Below, one piece after another: positions 1 through 9,538 of a stretch of DNA of 64,000 nt (positions are counted from its first letter, which is position 1; each line of letters starts with the position of its first letter). This DNA is from Marsupella aquatica (Eukaryota; Marchantiophyta). The translations under genes were made by a program, and so were the position numbers. Where the stretch lies: assembly GCA_973895155.1 (NCBI GenBank), contig OZ316894.1, positions 496,001 to 560,000 on the forward strand. Reading direction: 5' to 3'. A model generated the notes under the pieces. It was not told where the DNA came from and searched no databases. It was given only the letters and a program-made list of their open reading frames with translations.

Positions 1-291
1 GGGTTTGTGCTCTTCGTTCGGACAGTAAAGCAATGTAAGCATTGATGACATCGCAAGTGATCCATTCTTTTGGCCTCAAGCATTTTAAATGTGCCCTCGT
101 CAAGTGCACATCCTCGATTGTCACTATGACCTCTTTTTGGTCCGCCTTGGGGTCCAATGCCTTCTTCACTATTGCCAAAAATTTGGATGGTTGCTGTTGT
201 GCGGGCACTCCTTTGTTTGCAAGCCCCACCTCTTTCACTCCTGCCCAGGGAGTCAGCCCCTCATTCACTGGTTGCTCAGGTCTCTCCTGAG
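1..291 (-). pseudogene. Ulp1/SENP-like C48 protease, N-terminal exon, runs off the window
   Basis: Read leftwards, the exon opens after the acceptor TTCATTGCAG (300-292) and stays open to base 1. The first two thirds encode a low-complexity linker. The last third contains LTRAHLKCLRPKEWI followed by DVINAYIALLSER, which is the start of the Ulp1/SENP peptidase fold (L-x-x-L-x4-W-[LI]-x-D-x-[VI]-I-N-x-Y). Members of family C48 remove SUMO or related modifiers and are often carried by plant transposons. The catalytic His, Asp and Cys would lie beyond the left edge, so activity cannot be judged. The reading phase joins exactly to the exon at 359-630. That exon has two in-frame stops, so the gene as assembled is probably inactive. 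I infer that this is the 3' part of the minus-strand gene that begins near 17654. Confidence 0.55.
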
Positions 292-358
292 CTGCAATGA
301 AGGTAAATTCATTCAAACATTACTCTTCGGAACTGGAGCTTGATAATCTTATACTTAC

Positions 359-630
359 ATGGTGAGTTTGGAGACTGTCACTTCCTACCGAGCTACTCAT
401 CCGATTGAGCTTCTTTTGCCCTATCATCGATAAATTTGAGAGTTTTCCTTTTTCTCTCTTTCACACAGCGAGGCACTATTTCTTCATGATAGGTATCAAT
501 AGCGTAGCACGGAAGGGTTAACTTCTCTGGCGAGAATAATGCCAAAGCTTCCTCCCACGCGAGCTTGACAAGCCGTCTGTCCTGGCTGTCCCATTCCGCT
601 GTAGTTGACTCGGTAGTCCTGTCAGGAATT
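359..630 (-). pseudogene. Exon upstream of the Ulp1-like exon, with two in-frame stops
   Basis: About 80 open codons read leftwards from near 630, including a basic run around KERKRKTLKF. The exon ends at a strong donor (GTAAGTAT, starting at 358). The 67-bp intron 358-292 ends TTCATTGCAG. Skipping it keeps the phase: a single T is left over and the next exon supplies CT. The frame carries TAG at 395-393 and TGA at 380-378 just before the donor; both could come from CAG and CGA by one C-to-T change. I recognise no domain. The clean splice sites and phase show it belongs to the same gene as 1-291. Confidence 0.5.
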
Positions 631-1268
631 GCTACTTAGTTATACTTAAATCCAATCAAATAATGTATTGCGCCCAGAATAGACGTAAACAAGAAGGCAT
701 CTGTCGGGGAAGGTAGTCGACATGGATCAACGGATCTCGGAGAGGCCAGCCAAGATCACTCTTCCTGAGACGGATCTCGGAGAGGCCAGCCGAGATGACT
801 ATTCCTAAGACAGATCTCAGAGAGGCCAACCAAGATTGACTATTCCTGAGACAGATCTTGGAGACGCCAGCCGAGATGATTTCCTGAGATGGATCTCGGA
901 GAGGCTAGCCGAGATGATTGTTCCTGAGACGGATCTCAAAGAGGCCAGCCGAGATTGACTCATCCTGAGACGGATCTTGGAGAGGCCAGCCGAGATCACT
1001 CTTCCTCAGATGGATCTTGGAGAGGCCCGCCAAGATGACTCTTCCTGAGTTGCATGTAGAGGAATGAATCCTGGCGAGGTCCGCCAACATGCATCTCAAG
1101 TTAGGACTTGCCCTCGCTTGTAGAGGAGGCCAGACACTATGAATGTCAGCGAGGTCAGCCGACATGCATACATATCGGTGAGGCCACTGACTTGTATCCC
1201 TCTATTGTCAACCATTGCGACGAGCAAGCAAATATGAAATGAACAACGTCAAACGCCAAAAAACTTAC
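631..1268. repeat. Intron with about 40-bp tandem palindromic repeat (about 717-1060)
   Basis: Between about 717 and 1060 there are eight or so imperfect units of about 40 bp, each carrying a near-palindrome of the form CTCGGAGAGGCCAGCCGAG followed by a spacer such as ATGACTATTCCTGA. A less regular tail with the same motif continues to about 1190. The array lies between the donor GTAAGTTT (read leftwards from about 1268) and the exon beginning near 630, so it appears to occupy an intron. Short open frames over the array follow the repeat and are not treated as genes. Confidence 0.75.
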
Positions 1269-1760
1269 ATGTTGTTGCCAAGAGTACTACTGGCTTTTTC
1301 TTCTTGCGCTTTTCTGGATTGGCTTTTGAACGGACCACCTCTTCCTCCTCCGGGGAGATCACTCCAACCAGTTGTGCCAGTTGGTCTTGCGCACAAGTTC
1401 CGAAGTGAGGATAGGATTCAGTCCCAAACACCATCCGCCCGCAATTTTCACCCGCCTTGAATATTGCCCCAAATTGTGCGTTGAAAGTGAGGATAGTTGC
1501 CCCAGGGTGTGTTGTATATTTGATGATACATTGGAGCGTTGTTGGTGACAATGTGCCCGCAAAAGGATCGTTAACCTGATTCTTCTTGGATGTATAGTTC
1601 GTTAGCCCATTCCTACTCTTCATATCAAGCTCTGCACTAATTGGTGCCACATCATCCTTTGGGCATATCTCCACAACAGATTGAAACCCCCATAGGTCTA
1701 GCTTGAGATATTCGCTCTAGATCGGCCAAACATATTCAGAGGTCAGACTTCCTCAGTTTA
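1269..1760 (-). pseudogene. DNA N4/N6 methyltransferase-like exon (DPFAG motif)
   Basis: The exon reads leftwards to a strong donor (ACAACAT then GTAAGTTT near 1268). It contains NDPFAGTLSPTTL and, about 40 residues later, GRMVFGTE. In beta-class N4-cytosine/N6-adenine DNA methyltransferases, motif I (DPFxGxGT) lies near the C-terminus and is followed by a GRxxxGxE strand, so the order and motifs fit. The glycine-rich loop is altered (GTLSPTT instead of GSGTT), and I found no clear upstream DPPY/DPPW motif IV, so catalysis is doubtful. A lysine-rich stretch (KRKKKK) follows. An in-frame TAG at 1719-1717 lies before the conserved part. The assignment rests on short motifs; a profile search against N6_N4_Mtase would decide it. 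Confidence 0.42.
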
Positions 1761-1819
1761 GGATAGTAAGTCATTGGAATAAAAAATAAATGAAGAAGTA
1801 GGTAATTGATGGGACTTAC

Positions 1820-2898
1820 TCGCTTCCCAGTCCTACCATCGTAGGTGGATGTGTTGTTCTAGATAAAGAAGCTTTCTTTCAACCCCCAGTTGGTATTCTC
1901 GTAAACTAATGCATCATAAATGCAAGTTGAGTGCCGAAGCGAACCACTGTGCACGATGGCAAACAGTCCTTCAAAATCAAGGACATCTTGAGCAAACTCC
2001 TGAACCCGGTTCAAGTCGTCCTCCCGGAACGAATTCCACAATGGGGTGGACTTACCCTCGACCATACGCGTGTCTGTTCCCATATGTATCAGAATTAAAT
2101 CTGCACCAGTCTTCACTCGCTTCCCCCCTTTTCTCCAGGCATTTTGACGCAACCTTCCCGCAATAGCTTTCTGCACCATGAGATCAATTTACTAACTACA
2201 GGGGGTTTGGTACCTTCTTTAGCCGCATCAAAAAAAGTTGTAAATAGATTTGGAGACCACCTAAAATACATATGTGACCTGCTCTGGGAAGACATGGTAT
2301 TGGCATAAGGACGCCTTACTCCTTCCAGCTCTGTATTATCCTCTTCTCCAAGGGCCTCTTCATCCTCCTCATTTTCCAATGTGGGGTCAGGTTGGATGGT
2401 TGTGGGCGGAACCTCTCCAGTGCCGGGCGGGGGAGGCGACTCAGTGGGGGAAGGAAGAGGAGGAAATTCCTCGTCACGTGCTTTGCTTGGGCTTCCTTTG
2501 GGAGCTCTGGGTCGCCTAGTTTTCTTTCTTTTTAAGGCCTTTTCCTTTTGCCGTGACAGTAATGGTGGCCGGTAAGGCACAAGAGAGATATCAGACAAGC
2601 GCCCTTCGTCTCTGGATTGTCCTTTGTCCTCTTCCTCTCGCTCCTCTTCCTCTCACTCACCCACATCATCCTCACCTTGCTGCTCGTCAGCCAATTCATC
2701 TTGTACTTCAGGAGCCTCATGCGGAGGCAAGTCAAATTCTTGCAGTGGAGCCTCGTCTGGACCCAACTCAACTATTGGTTGTTTATCCTTGTGCCCTGGA
2801 CCCTGCAAAACCCCTAGACCGTCCTCAACTGCTGCCTTTGTAGCCGGCTCTACACCCTTGCTCTTGATAGAACCAGGTTTCATTTGGATCTCTGCATG
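1820..2898 (-). pseudogene. Charged/proline-rich exons of the minus-strand gene
   Basis: From about 2898 the frame runs leftwards through an acidic and proline-rich segment (EEEEREEED; a run of basic residues around KALKRKKTRRPR; several PPLPSP/PPPPG stretches) to about 2113. It has one in-frame TGA at 2655-2653 (GAG TGA GAG). A second open stretch in another frame covers 2179-1820. It contains GADLILIHMGTD and FAQDVLDFEGLFAIVHSG, which could be the strand and helix before the methylase core, and it ends at a strong donor GTAAGTCC (1819). A TAG lies at 1861-1859. The frame change near 2180-2113 is either an unrecognised intron or an indel. A plausible acceptor (CCTATGCAG) lies just upstream of 2898. 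Confidence 0.45.
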
Positions 2899-2934
2899 AC
2901 CTGCATAGGATGCAAATTGATGAGCTTCATGATG

Positions 2935-3300
2935 GCAACTGCATCTCGGCGAGCCTCGCCAAGATTGGGTTCATTATATGCAAGCAACTTATTGCTCAAC
3001 TAATATTTCATCTCGGCGAGCCTCGCCGACATGTGGACTGGACCAGACACTTCAATCTCGAAGAGCCTCTCCGACATCTGGACTGGACTAGACACTTAAT
3101 CTCAGAGAGCCTCACCGACATCTGGACTGGACCAGACACTTAATCTCAGAGAGCCTTGCCGACATCTGGACTGGACTAGACACTTAATCTCAGAGAGCCT
3201 CGCCGACATCTGGACTGGACCAGACACTTAATCTCGGAGAGCCTCGCCGACATCTAGGCTAGATCGGACACTTAATCTCGGCGAGCCTCCCCAAGTAAAT
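2935..3300. repeat. About 44-bp tandem repeat with a GAGCCTCGCCGA core
   Basis: Six to seven units of about 44 bp, each of the form ATCTCRGAGAGCCTCGCCGA followed by CATCTGGACTGGACCAGACACTTA. The half-palindrome is the same family as the 717-1060 array, but the spacer differs. Element A inserted about 70 bp to the right. The array seems to lie in the intron between the exons ending near 15424 and beginning near 2898. Confidence 0.75.
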
Positions 3301-3367
3301 ATAGGGGTCTGGATTTCAAAGACGCTCTAAGTCATCCACCCTCACCGAGATGAGACCCTCATTCCTT

Positions 3368-3372
3368 CGGTG
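3368..3372. repeat. Target site duplication of element A, left copy (CGGTG)
   Basis: CGGTG directly precedes the LTR end TGTCACGTCG at 3373. The same five bases follow the other LTR end at 15414-15418. A 5-bp duplication is normal for Ty3/Gypsy integrase. Confidence 0.92.
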
Positions 3373-6088
3373 TGTCACGTCGTAGGCTTCGGCCTTAACT
3401 CAGACTTCAGCTTAGACGGGCACATCCCTCGTAAATCTGAGGGTTCGAGCAGGGAGGGAAGCACGTAATGCACCTTATTCTCGTAAACTAGCGCTAAGTG
3501 CGCATACTGCTAGATTCGGACACCTCCTAGGTATGGTTTGTGTTCCGCCGCCGGAACGTACCTTAGTCGATAGCAGGATCGACCCCGGCTTAAGGGCTTC
3601 TAAGCCTTCGTGCTGTCCGCCTTCGATCCGGATTCGATGATACAGGTCCTCAACCCGTGCTTGCAACCACTTACCCGCAGGCTGCACCCTGTGCACGTCT
3701 CGGGTAGTGCGTTCGGCCTGGCGCTGCCACCCATACACGAGAAACCCACACACATATGCGCACACATGCATACAATCTCGATTTACACGAAGGAAAATGA
3801 TGGGAAAGGATTTTACTACAAAGGGAACATATGCGTACACTTAGTTAACCCGACAGCCCTGGAATGAACAGGTTCAAGGCCGAGGGTGCACACTACAACG
3901 GAGCCCGGCTCCGCACTCGCCCGACGAGCTTAGTCCTACCCCCTCCCCTTGGTACTCTGTCATTCCCAGAGGTCGGGACTCCCCGCATATCCCGCGGATG
4001 TCCGACTCTGAAACTAAAACCCCCCCTCCTGCCTCTACCGAGGGGTGCACTAAATACTAAGAGCCGAGGGACGGGGTGTCCTCTCACCGAAGATTCGCTG
4101 ACTAAGGTCCTAACTAAGCTGACAGTCAGGCCGGAAAATGGCTGTGTCTTATTAGAAGATCCTAATCTACGCAGGCTGGACAGCAGGGCAGCGCTGTTGT
4201 ACCTAAGGCAGGTGCCTGTCCCAAGAGCCTGACTAAGCCAATCCTAATCCTAATCTATTCCTACTCCGCCGCTAATGCCTGGCACGCTTGCTAGAGCCGC
4301 CCGAATGGGAACGCCCATCCCGCTGCCTTCGAAGCCTGTCATTGTCCGCTTTGAGGAGCTGGACCTGGTCCAGCAGAGATTTGTTCTCTCACCTCACCGC
4401 GTCCGTCTCCTCTGCTGCCTCCTAACATGCCTCCTCTAGCTGCTGGGCGTCGCTCGTCAGTTTACCCGCCAGCTGGTCCTGCTTCTCGGCCTCGGTTTGG
4501 AGCCGCGCCATCTCGGCCTGCAGCGTGGCTATCTCCGCCGTGTCCCGCTGGGCTCGCTCCTCGGCCTCCTCCAGGTCTTTCTGCCAGGTGACAGCTTGTT
4601 TCTTCAAACTGTCAATCTAGTTCCAGAGTCGTGTAATCTCGGCCTCGTTCCCAGCTTTGGCCTATTCGGCTAGGGCAGTAAGAGCATACGCCTTTGCTAA
4701 CAACTCATCGGCGGCTGCAACCTTGGGTCGTAGTTGCAGAAGCTCAGCCTCTTGAGCCGCCACTTCGTTCTTTAGGTACACGGACTCCACCCGGTACCGC
4801 TCTATCCTCTGAAGGGCCTCCGACTGGGCCCGACCTGCCTTTACGGCGGCAACCAACTCCTGATTGAAGAAACAGGCTACCTTCCGGGCCATGAACTCCC
4901 CGGTATCCCGGGCAATTTGATGAGAGAAATCTCCCAGAAGCCCGTTCAGAAACGTACCCTGTACGAAGAGTTCCGGATGGTCCAAGTTGTACCTGTCCGG
5001 ATTTGGGCACGGGCAGACGTCAACACGCGCAGGGGCCGGGGCAGTGACGTCCAGCCCTAGGGACATAACGTTGGAAGGGGCTGGAGTGTCCTCCTGCAGC
5101 GATGTCCGGTTCTCCGGAATTGCCACCGGCGGGTCCTTGGGAGACCCGGGTTTGGGTAAGACCTCTGCAGTACCAACTTCTGTACTTAGCCCGGCTAGTT
5201 GGGTCGCATCAACGGTTGCGATGACCGACCCCTCCGGCGCCTCCTCGGTTACGATTACAGCTATTTGTGGAGGTGGGGTGGGTGAAGCTGGCGTGTCCAC
5301 TGGACTTCGGGCCTCGGGTTGGGGCCGTCTCTCCAATGCCGGAAAAACCCACCTAGCTGGGACCAGCTTTGTAACGTTGATGCGGGGAAGGGTTCGTCGA
5401 TCAAACCGGGCGTACCACTCAAGAATGATTTCGATGTGGCTAGCGAAATACGCCTTCCCGCCAATGTACAGTGTCTTCCTTCGCCGCTCCATCTCTTCAT
5501 GGAATTTCTTAGCGAAGTACGACGCCCATTTCCTAGGTCGATAGTTCTCGACCTAGATGACCTGGGCGGCGGAGATCTCCCCCCGGGGTTTCATCATGTG
5601 GAGAGCGTACCTCTGGAACTCCAGCCGCTTAGCTATCTCGGGCATGAGGCAGGTCCTCATCACGAACCCGTTGTCTACTGCTCCTTCTGAGGGAAAACTT
5701 GAAGATTGGTACTTGGCCCCCTTGCCCCCGGGAGCCCGTGATTCGACTCGATGGTCACCTTCGGGTAACCCGAAGATCATCTTGAGCCGTTCTTCTATGA
5801 GGGACATATTCCTTCCCCGCAGCCGAGTCTGTTGACGTACATCGTCATAATTCTTGACGAATTCTGTCATGTCCTCCCCGTAGTACCTGCAAGTGTTCCA
5901 GGGGAGAGAGGTGAGGTGCTCAAATCCCTGAGTCTTCAGGTACACCGCATGCTTGGGATGGAGGATGTTGCTGTGAACGTTTTCCCCCATGCGGTGCATC
6001 GTCACCTTGGCTACGGCTACCGTGGCCAACGGTAACCCGGATGCAGTGGCGGATTCCTTCCTCTTCTTTCCCCGTGACTGACTCGGGG
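3373..6088 (-). repeat. Element A 3' LTR (cut by the assembly gap)
   Basis: Matches 11389-14108 of the 5' LTR almost base for base, with scattered substitutions and a shorter C run near 4020. The match stops at the N gap; the 1,305 bp equivalent to 14109-15413 are missing. By eye the copies differ at only about one base in a hundred or fewer, so the insertion is fairly young. Confidence 0.92.
4272..6088 (-). pseudogene. LTR-encoded protein of element A, 3' LTR copy
   Basis: Same reading frame as the 5' LTR copy, here free of the frameshift found there but with four nonsense codons: TAG at 5555-5553, 4664-4662, 4619-4617 and 4424-4422. Each is CAG in the other LTR. The frame otherwise runs through the conserved FGLP region, a proline/threonine-rich linker, and a C-terminal coiled coil with heptad-like E, A, L and Q. 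The N-terminal part is lost in the gap. It shows that the region was one continuous frame before the copies decayed independently. Confidence 0.8.
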
Positions 6089-6288
6089 NNNNNNNNNNNN
6101 NNNNNNNNNNNNNNNNNNNNNNNNNNNNNNNNNNNNNNNNNNNNNNNNNNNNNNNNNNNNNNNNNNNNNNNNNNNNNNNNNNNNNNNNNNNNNNNNNNNN
6201 NNNNNNNNNNNNNNNNNNNNNNNNNNNNNNNNNNNNNNNNNNNNNNNNNNNNNNNNNNNNNNNNNNNNNNNNNNNNNNNNNNNNNNNN
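6089..6288. other. Assembly gap (200 N)
   Basis: Fixed-length run of N. From the flanks it must hide at least 1.3 kb of LTR and the integrase core, so the 200-base length is a placeholder. Confidence 0.98.
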
Positions 6289-6337
6289 TTCATGGTTTGC
6301 CCACGAATATGCAATTCTGGGTACGCCAGAATAATCA
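6289..6337 (+). other. Inverted 49-bp gag fragment at the gap edge
   Basis: These bases are the reverse complement of gag sequence at about 10587-10635 of the same element. They lie in plus orientation between the gap and minus-strand integrase sequence. A real internal inversion is possible, but a local misassembly at the gap edge is more likely. Confidence 0.8.
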
Positions 6338-6339
6338 AT

Positions 6340-7107
6340 TCCCTGTACATCCCGATGCAACGTAGGCCACCAATACCCCGAGTCCAGAATCTTTCGAGCT
6401 GTCGTAACTGCCGCGAAATGGCCTCCAGCTTCTTCTTCATGCAGGGCCCGTATTATGATAAGTGTCTCCTTATACTCTAAGCAGCGTCGTAACTTTCCGT
6501 TAATACCTTCCTTATGTAGGTGACCCTGTATCATGACGTAAGGCCCGGCTTTCCGTAAAAACACAGCGGCGGCCTCCTGATTGATGCCGTCAGGGATGTG
6601 GCCCGTTAAAAGGAAGGTGATTATTGAGCCGTACCACGTTGGTGTCCCTTCCCCCACGTGGAACAACTCCTCATCCGGAAAAATATCATCAATTGGCTGA
6701 TCGACTGGTACGCCGTCCAGTCGTGAAAAGAAATCGGCATTGAGGTGTACCCTTCCTGGCCGAACCCGAACTTCGTAATTAAATTCCTGGAGAAGTAGCA
6801 CCCACCGGGCTATCCGTCCTGTCACATCCGCTTTGTTGACCATGTACTTCAGGCTATCATGATCCGTGTGGAAAATGACCTTGTAGCCTAGCAGATAGTG
6901 TCGGAAATTTTTACACGAGTAGATTATTCCCAAAGCTTCTCGATCAGTGGGGGAATAATTCTTTTCGGCTGCAAATAGTTGACGGCTAGCGAAATAGATG
7001 GGGTGATCACGTCCATCCTCATCTAGCTGACTAAGTACGGATCCGATACAGAACCCTGACACATCGACATACACGTGGAACTCCTTATTCCAGTCTGGGG
7101 TGACCAT
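6340..7107 (-). CDS. pol: Element A pol, RNase H and start of integrase (truncated by gap)
   Basis: The frame opens around MVTPDWNKEFHVYVDVSG and runs through the RNase H landmarks: DVSGFCIGSVLSQ (first Asp), REALGIIYSCKNFRHYLLG (Glu) and FHTDHDSLKYM (Asp). It continues to the integrase zinc-binding histidines (EEEAGGHF) and YWWPTLHRDV, then is cut at the inverted fragment and gap. RNase H removes the RNA strand of the replication hybrid. The join to the upstream frame at 7190 needs a one-base shift and crosses a TGA (TGG expected), so this copy cannot make a full polyprotein. Confidence 0.88.
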
Positions 7108-7189
7108 GATAGGCGCGGTGGTGAGTCGTTTACGGAGTTCCTCAAAAGCAATCCGTCTTCAGGGTGTCTCCTCGACCACTGCGTCCTTC

Positions 7190-9538
7190 TCAGTTAAGGG
7201 CAAAGTCTTTAATGAACCGGCGGTAATACCCTACGCAGCCCAAGAAGGATCGTACTGCTTTTTGATCCAAGGGGAACACCACCGCCATCCAGGCCGCAAC
7301 TTTCTCTTGGTCCACCTCAATGCCCCGTTTGGACACACGATGCCCGAGTAACACCCCCTCCTCTACCCCGAAGAAGCATTTGGCGGGATGTAGTTTGAGG
7401 TTAACATCTCGGCATCGTTGCAATGTTCGTCGTAGGTGTTCGGGGTGCATGGCAACGGTTCCGAAGATGGCAAAGTCATCGATAAATATCTCAAAAAATT
7501 CCCGTAGGAAATCGTGGAAGATATTCATCATAAGGCGCTGAAACATAGCCGGGGCGTTACACAGACCAAAAGGCATCCTCCGAAATGCGAACGTCCCCCA
7601 CTCCGTAGTGAAAGTTGTTTTGAGCTGATCCGCGAGACGAATCCAGATTTGGTTATAACCTGAATACCCGTCAAGAAATGTATAGATTTCATTTCGGGCC
7701 ACCATATCTAGAACCATATCCGTGAATGGTAATGGGTAATGGTCTTTTCGGGTTGCGTCATTCAGCTTACGGTAGTCCTGACAGATACGAATCTTAGGTT
7801 TTCCATCCATACCTCCCTTCTTTGGTACAATGACAATGGGAGAGACCCAGTCGCTGGCCATTACCGGGTAAATGATATCGGCGGCGAGGAGACGATCAAT
7901 TTCCTCCTTCACTAAGATGGAGTACCTCGGATTCATGCGACGCTGTCGCTGTCGTACCGCATGGGCTCCTAGGTTCAGATCGATCGTGTGTTCTCCCAAC
8001 TCGGGGGAGACGCCTGTTAAATCATGATGACTCCATGCAAACACATCTTCATATTCCTTGAGCAAAGCTTGGATGGATTTTTCAGCCTTCCCCGTCAGAG
8101 CGTGGCCCAGGTTAAAAGATTTGTCCATCCCAATAGTGTACTTCCGGTAGTGCTCCTTCCTGATGACTTCAACCTGGTTTTGCAGACTCGGGTCCAGCCT
8201 CGCGTCAAGCTCAGCTAACCGAACTCCTCCGTACATGGGTGGGACCGGGATTGGTCTCGGGATGGGGTTTACTTCCTCCAATTGTGGAATGGACGGATCC
8301 CATGAGACTCGCTTTTTATGTCTCGGTCTCGAGTTTTCGGCCTCAGGCGGTTGTTGGGCTGGTTCATGGTTACGAGGCTCTGAAATGGAAGGAGTAGCCT
8401 CGGCTCCCTGCTTAGCTGGAGCCGTGTCCTCCGTCTCGACGAGTTGTTCGTGCGTTTCCTCATCCCCGACAGTAGATGTGCTTGGGGTGGACTCAATGGC
8501 AGCCCTCGGGTAATTTAGAAGATGTGTTTCTCGGGTTGCTTCAACTCCGAAGACATCTTCCTCGGATAGGGACGAGATGAGTTCGATCATATTGAGTTCC
8601 TCTTCCTCCGAGGTCTCCGAATCATATTCCTCGGGTCCTTGTGGGGTTTCTCCCTGATAATCGTCCATTGCCCAGGATACCCGTACGGTGGGTTCCCCGA
8701 ACCGTAGCTCCTTCTTTCCCCAATCCGTGACTACGCGGCCACTGTACAACCACGGCCTGCCCAGAAGAACCGGATAAGAGGAGGGACGAACCGGCCTCAT
8801 GACTAAGAAGTTGAGATAGAACTCTACCCCTCCCACCAAAGTGAGCACTCGTGTGAGCGTGCCTAATGGGAGGACCCTTGCCCCGTTTGCTAATCTGATA
8901 GCTCGGGCCGTGGGTTGATACGTGAGGTATCCTAACTTGACTGACGTTTCTTCAGTCATGATGTTGACTCCCGCTCCTCCATCTACAAGAACCATCTTGA
9001 TGGTACAGTTATTAATTTGGATCGAGATGTCCGGCGCTCCAAGGTCCTCGCATATCATGTTGCAGTCCGCACTCCCAACTCGGGGTAGTCTCCTCCTTCG
9101 GCGACCCATGAGCAACTCCCTCAGTTGTCGTCTGTACTGGGGGTTGTTCTACAGCAGTTGCCCCACCATCGCTGTAACCGGGCAACTCTTCACGTCCTCC
9201 TTAATATCATAGTCCTCCTTTGTTTCTTTCGTTGGCTGCTGCTTGGCTTCCTCTTGTTTATCTTGCTTTTCTTGCTCCAGTCGCCGGGCTGTCTTGGCTG
9301 CTTTGATGTCCTTATCGATTGCCTTCTGGTATTCCCAAGCTTTGTAAGCCTCCAGCTGTTTCTTTACCAATTCTTTGATGCGGGGGAAAAACAGCTTCGG
9401 GTCGTCCCGTCGGTAGTCATCATCCTTTTCCGGGGGTATTTTATCGCTGGCTGCACCGGAGTAGTATCTTGCTTTTTCCTCCGTTTCTCCTCCGTCTTTT
9501 CTTCCTTCCGTTCGGCCCTTGTCGACACTCCGTAGCAC
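7190..9538 (-). CDS. pol: Element A pol, protease and reverse transcriptase (two blocks, one stop)
   Basis: From 9538 the frame covers the gag-protease spacer and stops near 9150. It continues in the same frame from 9115 to 7190 (641 codons). The aspartic protease has VDGGAGVNIM as its active-site loop (DGG, not the commoner D-T/S-G) and ends with the LLGRPWL block. A proline/glutamate-rich spacer follows, then reverse transcriptase with DWVSPIVIVPKK, RICQDYRKLN, FPL-like PLPFTDM, GYSGYNQI, MPFGLCNAP and the catalytic FIDDFAIFG. Protease and reverse transcriptase share one frame here, unlike element B. Both the start of this block relative to gag and its 3' end require frameshifts. Confidence 0.9.

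Noticed and set aside
42-343. Two overlapping plus-strand open frames of about 80 codons
   Set aside because: They lie opposite the minus-strand Ulp1-like exon, which has a recognisable motif and a matching splice acceptor. The plus frames have neither.
717-1060. CRISPR-like array (regular palindromic repeats of about 40 bp)
   Set aside because: The spacers repeat along with the motif, the units are degenerate, and the genome is a plant one. This is a tandem satellite.
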